Shown: positions 1 to 11,785 of the stretch, piece by piece | Numbering within the stretch: position 1 is the first letter of the stretch | How the letters are laid out: every line of letters starts with the position of its first letter | Assembly (NCBI GenBank): GCA_024803745.1 | Contig: JANJXV010000020.1 | Coordinates: 18,702,777-18,766,776 of the forward strand | DNA length: 64,000 nt | Direction of reading: 5' to 3' | Origin: Megascapheus bottae | Taxonomy: Eukaryota > Chordata > Mammalia > Rodentia > Geomyidae | Notes under the pieces: generated by a model | Told to the model about the DNA's origin: nothing | Databases searched by the model: none | What the model saw: the letters and a program-made list of their open reading frames with translations, nothing else | Made by a program: the position numbers and the translations under genes

Positions 1-829
1 CCTGACAAATTGACAACTTTCTCCAGAGAAAAATGGAAGAATTCCATGCAGTCTGTGGGAAAGAAAACACGAATGTTGCTTGGTGAGGATCCTAGTAGTT
101 TCTTAGTTTGAAACAGCATGAGGGTGGATCAGTCACAATTGATCCAACACAGGAGTGGGCTTCAAATCACTACATTTTCCCTAAGCTCAGACCCCTAAAA
201 CATTACTCAACCCCAGCAATGTCTGCATCAGATATAAAATATCAATACTCATATGTACTAGTACCCATCTTGATAACAAGAAAACAATGAAATGGCACAT
301 GAGAAGAGGTGAAATATTCCCTCCATGATGTGTCTTGTGTATGGATGAAGCTCACTAAATTGATAGGTGCGGGTACCCACAATGCCAGTCTAGAAACATC
401 CTGTTAACTGTTTAGATATTGAGAAAATAGTTTGAGGTTAAAATTAAATTTTTACTTGCAAAAACACTAGCAAATTGCTTTATATAAGTAAACCATTTTT
501 TCTAGAATATACACAATATCTATGCACATTGATAAGTACACGTATATACATATATATTTATTGTTTGAATTTTAAAACTAATATGTAAAATATGTTCATA
601 TGAAAAACTTAATGTGATAATCCTCTTCCGGATAAATCAGAAAATGCTGTACAGGTTTCTAATTTCCATTCTTTCCTTACAGGCCTCTGCCATTTCCTTC
701 TGTGAGACTGTGCCCTGGATGACTGATATTTCTATCAATTACTTTCTCAAGTTGGAAAAATGCCTGAAGATTGGTCAAAGAGTTTCATTTTGATTTAATA
801 GAAAATTGTAACTAATGTATATCTCTCTT
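1..829. other. AT-rich low-copy sequence, no gene seen
   Basis: I recognise no exon, RNA gene or recent repeat here. The short open frames lack homology I can name and are what AT-rich DNA gives by chance. Confidence 0.6.
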
Positions 830-1080
830 CTTTGACCAGTTTAAATTCAAGAAGATACATGCAGGAATGTTCACAGAAGCTTTATGCATAGTAAGTCCAA
901 CCTGGAAAGAATGTAAATGTCATTCCCACAATATTCTAGTATAGTTAAATAAATGAGCTCTAAATTATATCCATGTGATGTATAGAATAATATTTATTCC
1001 CATAAGGATATGGAAAAATTTCAAGGAGAAATGGAAAATATCAGGCACAACATAGATAGAACTGGCATTTATTTAATGTT
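830..1080 (+). mobile_element. Decayed old L1 ORF2 3' remnant (tentative)
   Basis: The order of short motifs (a 'gaatgttcacagaagctttatgcatag' type segment, then an 'AATAAATGAGCTC' type segment and a run of degenerate codons) resembles the C-terminal part of old mammalian L1 ORF2. Every frame is broken. The match is by pattern only, so this could be unrelated low-copy sequence. Confidence 0.3.
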
Positions 1081-1093
1081 AATAAAGGCAGAA

Positions 1094-1336
1094 CTGGGCC
1101 GAGAATTTGGCCTAGTGGTAGAGTGTTTGCCTAGCATGCACAAAGACTGGGTTCATTTCCTCAGTACCACATACATAGAAAAAAAGCCAGAAGTGGTGCT
1201 GAGGATCAAGTAGTGGAGCTCTAGCCTTGAGAAAGTGCAAGGACAGTCGTTAGGCCATGAGTTCAAGCCCAGGACTGGCAACAGATAAATAAATAAGTAA
1301 ATAAATAAATAAACAAACAAATAAATAAATTTTTAA
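1094..1336 (+). mobile_element. IDL-Geo dimeric SINE
   Basis: The ID-like left half starts near 1097 (gccgagaatttggcctagtg), with an A-box-like 'ggcctagtggtagag' and a 'gggttcatttcc' B-box position. A linker 'acatacatagaaaaaaagcc' leads to the Geo right half, which ends 'ggactggc'. The tail is a (TAAA)n-rich stretch. The 10-bp direct repeat 'aaaggcagaa' at 1084-1093 and 1337-1346 is the target-site duplication (TSD), so the copy is complete. Confidence 0.88.
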
Positions 1337-1346
1337 AAAGGCAGAA

Positions 1347-2314
1347 TTACTTCATGTACATTGAAATAATAGTTTTACTTAAAAATGACCATTAGTTAAA
1401 ATATATGAAGAAATTTTCTACCTGTTGTTTCCATTTTGAATTGATTTTATATCATTGTAGATACATAAAGCATGTTTCCACTTAAAAATAAATTCATTAA
1501 AAATTGATAAAAATAATGTGTCTGATACTTGCTTTGTAATTAGCTAGCTGAGGGGAAGGTTGTAGTGAGATTAGATAGGTTTCCTGAATCCTGTATTGCT
1601 ACATAAACGTCATTATATTCTTACTTTGATATATGTTTAAAATACTTTATATTTTACCAATGAATAATTTTTCTGTTTGTAAAATGTGTGGGCATGTATG
1701 AGTACCTGAACAAATATGATGGTAAAAGAGATTTTTTGTGATGAGAAATGAAGATTATAAACTCAAAGTCTACAAAAAATAATCTTTCTGCTGTGTCAAA
1801 GAAGAAGATGGTAAATAAAAGAGAATGTGGGAATCAAAGGAATATTGTGTACTATGTACTCAGTTTCTTCTTCCTTAAAGTGAATGGAGAGTAGTCAAAG
1901 ATCTAACATCAGGAAAGTCATGTGATAAAAATTCTATGAAGATTTATTGTAGAGCTAGGGAATTGTGGAAAGAAAAGGAAACTATGAATACATTGTGAGT
2001 ATTCATTAAAACACAGGGTAAAATGACAAAAAAAAAGCCGCTGGTGGAAATAAGATGAAGAATGCATGTGATAGAATTAACATAAAACCATATTTTTCCT
2101 TTCAAATGGTGTAAACAGCCCAATAATGAAATTTTATTTCAAAGAAAGAAAAACCTGGCTTGACACTGACTTCATAGATGCAGGTCTGAAGGGAAAATTA
2201 TGGCAGTCTGCCCCTTACTAGTGGGTTCCTACATGAAGAGACCTGGAAAACACCATCAGAAATGAGTGCCTCATGTGAGTCAACAAGAAATATACCTTGC
2301 TCTTTTGTGGGGGT
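1347..2314. other. Low-copy sequence, nothing recognised
   Basis: AT-rich sequence with no repeat or coding pattern that I can name. Confidence 0.55.
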
Positions 2315-2545
2315 GTGTGTGTCAGGGGACTTGAACTCTGAGCCTGGGTGCTGTCCCTCAGCTCTTCAGCTCAAAGCTACCACCCTACTCCTGGAGCCAT
2401 AATGCCACTTCTGGTTTTCTGGTGATTAAATGGATATAAGAGTCTCACAGACCTTTTAGTACCTGGGCTGATGTTGAACCATAATCCTCAGGTCTCAGCC
2501 TCCTGAGAAGGTAGGATTTCAGGTATGAGCCACCACACCCCGGCC
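2315..2545 (-). mobile_element. B1-Geo composite SINE, antisense
   Basis: Read on the minus strand, a 7SL/B1-like head (ggctcataCCTGAAATCCT type start near 2540, then a 'ctcaggaggctgagacctgag' block) joins a Geo-like right half that ends near 2318 with 'gagttcaagtcccc'. A 'gagactctTATATCC' linker lies between them. The right half is homologous to the right half of the IDL-Geo copies but has the longer 'gagctgaagagct' variant seen in other B1-headed copies. Confidence 0.8.
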
Positions 2546-2661
2546 TTTTGCTCTTTTTTAGCCTCATAAAAATTTCAATTTATGTGCTTTTGAAGTTGAC
2601 CTACTTCACATGATAGGCATGTATGTCTCTAATTGATTTGAAGAATTGATGCATAAAATAA

Positions 2662-3540
2662 TTCCACCTCACTCCAGTTATAATGGCCAGGATCAGGAAA
2701 ACTAATAACAACAGATGCTGGAGGGGATTTGGCCAGGAGGGATCACTACTACACTGTTGGTGGGAGTGCGAACTCCTTCAACCACTATGGAAAGCAGTAT
2801 GGCAGTGCCTCAAAAGGCTAAACATAGAGCAATTCCACTACTTGGCATTTACCCAATCATCCAGAAACTAGGGCATACTAAATCCACTAGCACAACAATG
2901 TTCATTGCAGCATTATTCACCATAGCAAAGATATGGAACCAACCTAGATGTCCCTCAGTTGATGAGTGGATCAACAAGATGTGGTATTTGTACACAATGG
3001 AATTCTATGCTGCTGTCAAAAAGAATGACATTGCCCCATTTGTTAGGAAATGGAAAGACTTAGAAAAAATCATATTAAGTGAAGTAAGCCAGACTCAAAG
3101 GAACTTAGGCTCAATGGTTTCCCTCATTTGTCATAATCAGTAGAAACCTTGGGCTCTACTAGCAAAGATCTGCAATAGAGCAAAATCTTGATACATAAGG
3201 CCATATAGTATGAAGCTAATAGAAAGGACCTCCAGGACACTGAAACAAAAGCCATATAATGAATGATTGTTGTCCTTAATGTACTATGTTATATCTCATC
3301 TCTTTTGCTGTCCCTTGGTTATATCATATTGTTACAGTATCTTACTTTATTATCTGATATATTGGATATATTTGTATTTGGTTATTTGAAATTGGATAGG
3401 GAAGGGAGGGAAACCAAGATGAGGGGGTGAGGGGGAGGGTAATGGGGACCAAGACATGTGAAAGCGTATCAATGTATGTGAATTGATGCACCTTCTATCT
3501 GGCAAATACCATGTAACCTTTTTATTAATAACAATAAAAA
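2662..3540 (+). mobile_element. 5'-truncated L1, ORF2 C-terminus plus 3'UTR
   Basis: The copy begins inside the ORF2 motif FHLTP..MARIRK and contains the Cys-rich block ([12 protein letters not shown], then LLHCWWEC). It runs to the ORF2 stop at 3141-3143 (end SLICHNQ). The 3'UTR follows, with a G-rich stretch near 3400-3450 and a terminal AATAAA at about 3534. Compared with the antisense L1 at 20.8-26.1 kb, 16 bp are missing near 2830 (the YDPAI region), which shifts the frame. Flanking direct repeats are not clear. The copy is a dead fragment. Confidence 0.88.
2683..3143 (+). pseudogene. L1 ORF2 C-terminal fragment, frameshifted
   Basis: The Cys-rich block reads in one frame up to about 2830. 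The rest (PLLGIYP, TMFIAALFTIAKIWNQPRCPS, KMWYLYTMEFYAAV, SLICHNQ) reads in another frame to the stop. The switch coincides with the 16-bp deletion. Only the last 150 or so residues of the usual 1,250-1,300-residue ORF2 protein remain, with no endonuclease or reverse-transcriptase domain. Confidence 0.85.
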
Positions 3541-3721
3541 ATATAAGAAAAGAAAAAAATAATGCCATAAAAAAGAAGTACAGAAAAACATTGCTATTGT
3601 TTAACAGAGGAAAGGGATTTTAAATCACGACCATAGTGAGTTGTGGGAATAAAAGTAGAGTAAAAAAAAAGTAAAGTTAAAGAATTCATTCACTGAAATA
3701 TGCATATATAAAACATAAGCA

Positions 3722-4275
3722 ATTCCCATTCTTAAGGAAATGGAAAGATTTGAAAAAAAAATTATTAAGTGAAGCAAGCCAGACCCAAAGAAATACAGGC
3801 TGCACTGTTTCCTAATAACTGGAATGTGTAGGTATTCTTAGCAAAGGATCAACCTAGCTCAATAACTATGTGCATGTGACCAGGTAAAATAAAGCTTATC
3901 AAAATCACTCCAAGAAATGGAGATAAGTGGTTTGTATAATGTAAGGTTTCATTTCTTTTTTTTTCTTCCTTTCCATTTTCTTCAGTTTATGCCCTGTTGT
4001 CTGTTTTGTATTTCTGTACTACTTGTCTTGTATATAAGTTTACTGATTTATAGTAGGGAGAGAAATCACAGAAAAGGTGAGACAAAGGGTGAAACAATAC
4101 AACAGTGACACTCACTAGACACGCTGATGAAAGGAAAATTTACTCCTGGGAGAGGTGGGCTTAGTAAATGAGGGAGGGGGAACAGTGCTTTTAAAAGAAA
4201 TGTACTCAAAAGAAATGTACTTATTCCCTTACTTCTGTAACTGTAACCCCTTTGTACAAAATCTTTACAATAAAA
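3722..4275 (+). mobile_element. Older L1 3' end
   Basis: It starts with a decayed match to the ORF2 end (KWKDLEKIILSE..QTQR region, 3740-3810) and continues into a 3'UTR type different from that at 3145-3540. It ends 'ctgtaacccctttgtac' with an AATAAA near 4270. A similar tail occurs at 47995-48110, so this is a second, older L1 3'UTR lineage. Confidence 0.6.
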
Positions 4276-4279
4276 AAGA

Positions 4280-5590
4280 AAGTAATGGAAAAAATACTAG
4301 GCAATGCATAATTGAGGGAAATATGCAACATTTGAAACCAACAATAGACAATGTGAAGGTAATTATTGAAAATTATTTTCTGCCTACTTTTTATGTGAAG
4401 TATGTGCCTAGTAGAGCTTTAAGTATCCACTGTTGTTTTTAAATTAGTTTCAGAATTGAGCTGATAATTTTCCCCATCAAAACTGTTATGGAAAATCACT
4501 CAATTTATTTAAGTAGGTTTGTAAATAGTTTGAATTTAAGTCATCTAAGGCTGGTATTTAAAAGAATACACTCCTGAAGCAGCGTATATATCAAATGCTC
4601 AGATATATTTCCCTAAAAATTGCTCCTCCTCTTCATTCTGTAATCATAGGACTGTTTACATATTATTATAAATACAAATAAACTGAATTTGGAGGTGATA
4701 TTTGTTTAGCAAATGTTCAATTTTTGGAAATGACATTTCACTTATGAATGTTCTTCTTAAAGAACAACTAATTCATAAACATGTATAAAATAACAGAATG
4801 ACACTGAAGAGACATAACCTTTCTTAATATATATTTGCCCGATTTAGATGACACACAACTCATACTTTCTAAAGGTCAAATTTCTGAAGCAAATATTTCA
4901 TATTCAAAGGCAATAAGAAACTACATTGTCTTCAGAGTTTGCTTTCTCTTTGAAGCTTATATAGCATGATGATATGTAACAAAATGTTTTATCTTTACAG
5001 TCAGCAAAATGTGCCACTTCCTTTTTCTTTCCTAATCACAAAAAAATCTAATTTCTCACTTTATGTGAAGTCCTACTTAATTTAAACGGAACAAAAATTA
5101 TAATATAGAGCAAATAAGCAATTTCATGAGTGTCACATTATACTTATAGTAATTTATTTAATATTCAAAATGAACTGAACTCACAACCTTCAATCATTTG
5201 GAGTTTTTCTTGTGATCATCAATGTCTGGGATTCCAAATTTAGACCAATAACATATACTTAACATGTTATTCATATATACCGATTACCTGAAAAACGTAA
5301 GTATTCTGAATATAGGTAATATATTAATTCTGATCTGAAATAATTATTTTTCTTATTTATTAAATAAAACATAGTTATACACTTAAGATTTCAGAGATGC
5401 ATGCCTCTTGAACTTTAGTTAAAAAATTCAGTTGTACAAACATGATATTGAAATAAATGTACCACTAGCAAATAAGTAAGAGTATATAAACTATACTATC
5501 TAATTAAGGTGCTAATTTTTAATCTAGTTCTAAAATATAGAAATCATTGTTTGTGATTCAATATACTGTTCTAAAGTGTAGTCTTCAAAA
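4280..5590. other. AT-rich low-copy sequence
   Basis: I see no repeat family, coding pattern or structured RNA here. Confidence 0.55.
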
Positions 5591-5604
5591 ATAACCAGAG
5601 ACTG

Positions 5605-5794
5605 TGCCAGGATCCTGGCTAGTGGTATAATGGTTGTTTAGCATGCACAAAGCCCTGGGTTCGATTCCTCGGTACCATATACATAGAAAAAGCTGGAAGT
5701 GGTGCTGTGGCTCAAGTGGTAGAGCTCTAGCTTTAAGAAAGCCCAAGGACAGTGCTTAGGCCCTGAGTTCAAGTCCCAGGACTGTTAAATAAAT
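5605..5794 (+). mobile_element. IDL-Geo SINE
   Basis: The left half has lost a few bases at its 5' end (starts 'ccaggatcctggctagtgg'); the Geo half is intact and ends 'cccaggactg'. The 14-bp TSD 'ataaccagaga(c/t)tg' lies at 5591-5604 and 5795-5808 with one mismatch. Confidence 0.88.
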
Positions 5795-5809
5795 ATAACC
5801 AGAGATTGC

Positions 5810-6560
5810 TCTGGTTGTAAGCTCTATGAGGAGAAATGTTTGTGTAACTATATTCCAGTGGCCAGCAATATATCTTGAACAACAATCTGCAACTACATGT
5901 TGAATCAGCAAATGAGCAGGCATCTTAAGTAATGATCATTTAAAAAAAAAACAAATCATGTAATTGTCACCAAAAATCTACAAATAGACTGCTGAATTTG
6001 AGAAACCATGGAAATATCACTTACTACCTAGGAAGATTCTCATACCAATTTGATTTCACATTGAACTGGTTGTAAAGAGACTAGTCTTTGGCATTTTGAA
6101 GTGTGATGACTTTTGCATTTGCTTTCTGGATATTTTGTTTCATAAATCTTAGCACCATGTATCAGTAATCTCTGTCCTTTTCATGAAGGGAGCAGTAGCT
6201 GACCGGCCAGTGTATATCTGACTGGATAAATCCACTCTGTGAGGAAAGAAGATGAGAGGCTCTCCTCAGAGAGGCCTATGTTACAAGGGAGTCTGCTGGA
6301 AACTTGTTTGTGTGTAAATTCAAGGCTCCAATTGATATCAAGCTGCATTGTTTCTATAATTGGTGAGCATCCATCTGAGGGCTCACTCCAAGTCTGTCTT
6401 TAATTTTCAATTCCAAAACACCCACTAGGGATAGAGGATCACACTTACAAATTGTCATCTTTATTTACTGTAGCTCTTCTAATTGGAAAGATAAGCAAAT
6501 GAGTTCAAAAGTACTAAAAAGCACTTGCACTCCATTTGAAATTTTGTTTAATCATATTCT
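5810..6560. other. Low-copy sequence; possible conserved element at 6185-6420
   Basis: There is no transposon signature. The 6185-6420 part has a more balanced composition than its surroundings and lacks microsatellites, a pattern common in conserved non-coding elements. This cannot be tested from one sequence. Confidence 0.35.
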
Positions 6561-6577
6561 TAAAAGTCAGATCAGAG

Positions 6578-6771
6578 GGGCTGGGAGTTTGGCCTAGTGG
6601 TAGAGTGCTTGCCTAGCATGCACAAAGACCCGGGTTCGATTCCTCAGTACCACATACATACAAAAAAGCAGGAAGTAGTGCTGAGGCTCAAGTGGTAGAG
6701 CTCTAGCCTCGAGAAAGTCCAAGGACAGAGCACAGGCCCTGAGCTCAAGCCCAGGACTGGTATATAAAAAA
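6578..6771 (+). mobile_element. IDL-Geo SINE, near consensus
   Basis: A complete copy: left half 'gggctgggagtttggccta', tRNA-like B box 'gggttcgattcct', linker 'acatacatacaaaaaagc', and a Geo half ending 'cccaggactgg'. The perfect 16-bp TSD 'aaaagtcagatcagag' lies at 6562-6577 and 6772-6787. The perfect TSD and low divergence suggest a young insertion. Confidence 0.93.
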
Positions 6772-6787
6772 AAAAGTCAGATCAGAG

Positions 6788-8176
6788 ATAGGCTTCAAAT
6801 TTGAAGGTATTTTTTTTTCTATCATACTCTCAGGTTTCATAACCAAAGCCACAATTTGAAATAATACTAATATGATCTGAATGATGACTATAAGTAGTGA
6901 AGGTCAAGAAAAATTGATCTTAAATGCTAATGTCGTAAAAATTGACTTTCAAAAGTCCTGAAGAAACAAAGTTTGTAAAAATAAGTAAGAATTCATGAAA
7001 GATTCAAAGGTAAACCATATTTATTCCAGGATCAGGTCTACCTACAAAAACAATACACTGCTGTCCATTAGAAACTTACAACCTACTGATTTTAAGCATT
7101 CATTATTAGTCCCTGAAAGAAATGTCTTTGGCCAATTGCTGATAAAATTTTAAAAATATTCTATTTTTATGACATACAATAAAAATTGTTTTTTGAATGT
7201 GTTACAAAATAAAACAATATCTATACTAATTTTTAATTATTTTGTAATTTGATACTGTATGGTAAAATCATGTATCTAGAAGAAAATGAGACACAGGATG
7301 ATTCTGAACTTACAGTCAGACCCTAATTATTGAAGCATGAAAACACAATGATACAGGAGACAACAGTAATCAAAAGTGCTTTTCATATACTATCAGATCA
7401 TGAATGCAAAAACTTGCAGAATACGTTCCATTAATAAAAATTTCCATTTAATGTTTATAATAGTGACTTTTGCCATCTATACACAAAGATTTTTTTTTGA
7501 TACTTCTGGAACATAAAGTAAACAACCACAAAAATGTTTAAAGTTTAATATTTGTTGATGTAGTTATAATTTAAATGCCAATATATTAGTTAAGCAAGAA
7601 ATTTATTTACTCTCTAGAAATATATGCATATATATTTCTATTCCAATATTTCATGAGTTTACACTTTAATGTGGTTTAACCAGAAAAGTAGAAAAGTACT
7701 ATATATATATATATTCCTAAATATTTAAACTTCCTAAATTTTTAAACTTTTAAAATAATACTAAACAATACATAGTGTGTCAAGTTTGATACTTTAACTG
7801 AAAAGTTCCATTTCTTCTCCCACTAATTGACAAGAGAATTAGCTATCTAGGTGTTTTGGGCTAGCTTTTTCCAGCTGGATAAACTCTGTTATTCCCACAC
7901 TTAACAAAAAGCTACAATATTATTAAAGATGCCACATGATGTTAAGTTTTCAACATAATGTTCCAGTGAGTTTTAATTAATTGCCTGACAGCTATGTCTG
8001 AGATTTAAAAGAGAGAGAGAGAAGTTTATAGGTTTCAAATGTGAGTTCTTTTGAGTCTGATATTCCTATCTTTGATGGGATGGCAACTTATCATTTGCAT
8101 ACTTGCAAAGTTAAATTATATGATACTTCTAGATGACTAAAAAGTGTGGTTTCTTTCTCCCTCAAAAATTCATTTA
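6788..8176. other. AT-rich low-copy sequence with AT palindromes
   Basis: Near-palindromic AT tracts lie around 7618-7640 and 7700-7714. No gene or repeat family was recognised. Confidence 0.5.
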
Positions 8177-8378
8177 TGGGCCGGGAATTTGGCCTTGTGG
8201 TAGAGTGCTTGCCTAGCATGCATGAAGACCCAGGTTTGATTTCTCGGTACAATATACATAGAAAGAAAAAAAAAAGCCAGGAGTGGTTCTGAGGCTCAAG
8301 TGGTAGAGCTCTAGCTTTGAGGAAGTCCAGCGACAGTGCTTAGACCCTGACCTCAAGCCCAGGACTGGCAAAAAAAAA
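8177..8378 (+). mobile_element. IDL-Geo SINE
   Basis: A full-length dimer starting 'gggccgggaatttggcctt', with an expanded A-run in the linker (8262-8274) and a Geo half ending 'cccaggactggc' before a poly-A. Flanking repeats are too degenerate to delimit. Confidence 0.88.
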
Positions 8379-8379
8379 T

Positions 8380-8847
8380 AATTTATTATATATTATGCTT
8401 ATTTAACAATATTGTCACACACAGACTATAGAACACCAAGGAAGGCACCTAAAATCTTGTGGTTTTTAAGTAAGTGAGTCCATAGTAAAGCAAGGCTATC
8501 TATTTAGAAAATATAAAATTAAACCAATTCCAAAATTATTATGAATATTTATTAGATCATATACAAAAATAGTGGACAATACAGTTATCAGATATTCAAG
8601 ATGAAGGTTTTCAATGGAATGGAATTTTAGTTGAATCAACATTAGCTCATTGTCTCTTAGGTCTAGTTCATATCAGGACCTGTGTGTATCTGCAAAATAT
8701 CTGCTAGAAAAATGGAGATCATAAAAAATGCAAATGATTAATTTTATTAATATTTACTAGGATCACTCAGTATAACCTATGGGAAATGGGAAAATTTAAT
8801 GTTAATTTTATATGAAATTTTTAAAAAGTAGTAGGGACTTCAGAGTT
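8380..8847. other. Low-copy sequence
   Basis: Nothing recognised between two same-strand SINEs. Confidence 0.5.
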
Positions 8848-8857
8848 AAAAAGTTGA

Positions 8858-9051
8858 GGGCCAGGAGTTTGGCCTAGTGGTAGAGTGCTTGCCTAGCATG
8901 AACGAAGACCCGAGTTCAATTCCTTGGTACCAAATATATAGAAAAAAGCCAGAAGTGGTACTCTGGCACAAGTGGGAGAGCTGTAGCCTTGAGAAAGCCA
9001 CAAGGACAGTGCTCAGGCCTTGAGTTCAAGGCCCAGGACTGGCAAAAAAAA
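8858..9051 (+). mobile_element. IDL-Geo SINE
   Basis: A complete dimer with a poly-A tail. The probable 10-bp TSD 'aaaaag(t/c)tga' lies at 8848-8857 and 9052-9061. Confidence 0.87.
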
Positions 9052-9089
9052 AAAAAGCTGAATAGGTATTGTCTTGCTGAGAAAACATG

Positions 9090-9195
9090 GGAAAAAGAGA
9101 TCGGAGAAGTAGCTCTGTGGTCAAAGATTTGGCTATCCCATACGGGGCACTGAGTTCAATCTTCAGCATCACAATAAATTAAATTTTAAAAGGCA
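9090..9195 (+). mobile_element. Old tRNA-like SINE monomer (tentative)
   Basis: A 'gtagctctgtggtcaaag' A-box-like motif and a 'ctgagttcaatcttcagcat' B-box-like motif are about 35 bp apart, followed by an A-rich end. This fits a decayed tRNA-derived SINE without a Geo half. Confidence 0.4.
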
Positions 9196-9199
9196 GGAA

Positions 9200-10250
9200 T
9201 GATAAGTACAGCAAGAGTGTAGAAATGTATATAAAGTAGCAGAGTCATAGGTACTAACTTCCTATAGATTTTTTTTTTATAATGAACAGTGAGGTCTATA
9301 ATGAAACACAATATCAGGGCAGACATTGTATTTGCTTACTATAAGATCATTCAGTGATTCCTTATAGTGAGGAGGAAGTTGAACTTAAATTTACAGATAA
9401 GAGGAAACTTGTAGACAATGTCTTTAAAGGAAATTCCCTTGACAGATGTTCTACTGAATGGAAAGTAGAGTTAGACTCTGCTTTCTCTGAGACAATTTCT
9501 GCAAGAGGTGAAGTGTATCTGTGCTGCTACAGTGCCAGAAATGCAGTAACCTATGCACATGATTCACAGTTACAGACCTGGGGTTTGGTTATATGATGCA
9601 TCAGAGTGATGGGACATAAAAGGACTCCTCTAATTCTCCAAATAGGGCACATCACAAAATTAGTGAGGAGTATGTATGAAGTAAATGATCTAGAAGAAGT
9701 GAAGAAAAGCATTGAGAGGAAATGCTAGCAACTGGATTAGCACGCATGACCTTGTGCTGTATCCAAGTACAAGCAGTCCCTGCAACACATTATTTGACTT
9801 TCAAAACCAAAGTACCTCTATTTTAATTGACAATACTTTCATAAGTATACCATTAATTAAAAGCTAAACAGGCCTAAAAGCCCATGAGCATAAAAAAGAA
9901 ATACGTGATGGGTGGGAAATAAAGGGAGAAGAAAGATATTTTCCAATGATCAATGTTGTGATCATCACTAGATGAAAATAAACAGTTGTTTCAAAATATT
10001 AGTATGCAAGGATCTGGCCAAATGTCAGGAAATTATGTATTCATGACAAAATACACTGTTTGATTTGACAAAGATGTCAAGCACACAAAATATCAAGAGG
10101 TATGATGTAATAAAACTACAATTCTCCTAATCACAGTTTTCCTTTCTCAGGTGGATTCTAGAAAAAGGCATTGATTTAATTTTAAAGGACGCATAGGTGA
10201 TCTAGCTGTTTGTCTTTTGACAAGTAGAAAAATGTGCTGAGACTATTTTC
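9200..10250. other. Low-copy sequence
   Basis: It contains an 80-codon open frame (9354-9596, plus strand) without recognisable domains or exon signals, which I do not call as a gene. Nothing else was recognised. Confidence 0.5.
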
Positions 10251-10476
10251 CCTAACCAAATAAAAGTAAGAACACAGAAATATCTGAAAAACATGTTAGT
10301 ATTTGTGGAATGTAATTTACTAAATTGAGGCCGGGAGTGTGGCCTAGTGGTAGAATCCTTGCCTAACATGCAGGAAGCCCTGGGTTCAATTCCTCAGTAC
10401 CACATACACAAAAAAACAGAGGTGGTGTTGTGGCTCAAATGGTAGAGCTCCAGCCTTGAGAAAGCTTAAGAACAGT
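10251..10476 (+). repeat. Local duplication, copy A
   Basis: This block recurs at 13291-13515 at roughly nine in ten identical positions. It comprises about 75 bp of non-SINE sequence (from 'cctaaccaaataaaagtaag') and most of the IDL-Geo SINE that follows. Homology stops abruptly on both sides. Confidence 0.88.
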
Positions 10477-10515
10477 ACTCAGGCCCTGAGTTCAAACTCT
10501 CAGACTAGAAAAACA
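10328..10515 (+). mobile_element. IDL-Geo SINE (duplicated)
   Basis: A dimeric SINE with the usual A- and B-box positions. Its Geo half has a 'gctcaaatggtagagct' variant shared with the copy at 13365, which supports duplication rather than two independent insertions. The tail is decayed and no TSD is evident. Confidence 0.82.
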
Positions 10516-10519
10516 ATCA

Positions 10520-11234
10520 ATCAGGGGGGAGGGTGATGTGATTTTTTAAATATTGAAAACATATTATATGTTATACTGGTCCGCTACAAGTTATCCCTTC
10601 TGACAGGAAGAATAAAAAGACAAAATTCTCTATAAGAGTGACACATTTCAGCCTGACAAAGTGGATTCATTCACACCAACAACCTCAAATTGTATGCTCT
10701 GTACTACACAGTGAGGAAGCTCATTAATGCCATGCATATACCAAAGTTCCTCCCTTCATGGAGAATAAATAGGTCTTATCCATTACTTCTTGCAAAGAGG
10801 GATTTCCCATGGGTCTCAATGCACTAGAGACCTAACATGGACCAAGGAGTCTTCTCTTGTCACTGCTAGGATTGCACATGCTTTTTAGATACTAAACATC
10901 AGAGAGTAGTTGCATTTACTGATTTGAGCAGCTTTGTTTTAAATTTGTACAGAAATATTTTAGAACAAATGTGTAGTATGCAAAATATCCTAATGGAAAT
11001 CTAAAAACAACATTAATCTAATAAGTATTAGGCAGAAACAAAGTGAGAGAGATCTTATAAAGGTATTTATTTCAAATAGGTAAAGCAGGTAGGTAGGCCT
11101 ATTTTTATGATTACATATGTGTGTATATTACTGTTACCAGATTTTACACATTATGTTTTTTAATATTCAGAGTAAAGCATAGCTTCGCACAATTGTGCTG
11201 CTATTAGAAGTCTTTTTAAACATGTTGAAGACTG
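10520..11234. other. Low-copy sequence
   Basis: No repeat or coding pattern recognised. Confidence 0.5.
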
Positions 11235-11248
11235 AAAAATTTCTTTAC

Positions 11249-11785
11249 CTATACAGAAACTTTTTATTTATCGAGTCTCTCTCCAATCTGTTGTGACCCT
11301 GGGATTCTGTACAGGAATCTTTTACCTGTGCCTATGAGTTCCAGTGTCTCTCCTACTCTATCATGTAGCAGTTTCACGGTTTTTAGTCTGATGTTGAGGT
11401 CTTTGATCCACTTTGAGTTAATGTTTGTGCATGGTGAAAGGCTAGGGTCAATTTTGAGTTTTCTGCAAGTGGCTGCCCAGTTTTGCCAACACCAATAATT
11501 GAATAGACTGTTTGTTCCACTGTATATCTTTGGCTCCCATGTCAAATACAAGTTGCCTATAGGTATGTGGTTCTGTTTCTTGGTCTTCTATTCTGTTCCA
11601 CTGATCTTCTGGTCTGTTTTTGTGCCAATACCAAGCAGTTTTTGTTATTATATCTCTATAGTAGAGTCTGAAGTCTGGTATTGTAATACCACCAGCATTG
11701 CTCTTTTTGCCTAGAATTGTTTTGGCTATTCTAGGTCTTTTCTTGTTCCATATGAATCTTTGGATTGTATCTTCTATTTCAGTGA
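11249..11785 (-). pseudogene. L1 ORF2 fragment, inverted segment
   Basis: The minus strand encodes the region just after the reverse-transcriptase core: [56 protein letters not shown] and SKWIKDLNI. A frame change near 11500 separates two parts. It has no catalytic motif and is non-functional. Confidence 0.88.

Noticed and set aside
1094..1336. Functional tRNA-Ala gene suggested by A- and B-box-like motifs
   Set aside because: No intact cloverleaf or acceptor stem, and the same unit recurs many times with a Geo half, poly-A and TSD. It is a SINE.
9354..9596. 80-codon plus-strand open frame
   Set aside because: No recognisable domain, no splice or promoter context, and the length is compatible with chance in 64 kb. 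It is not called as a gene.
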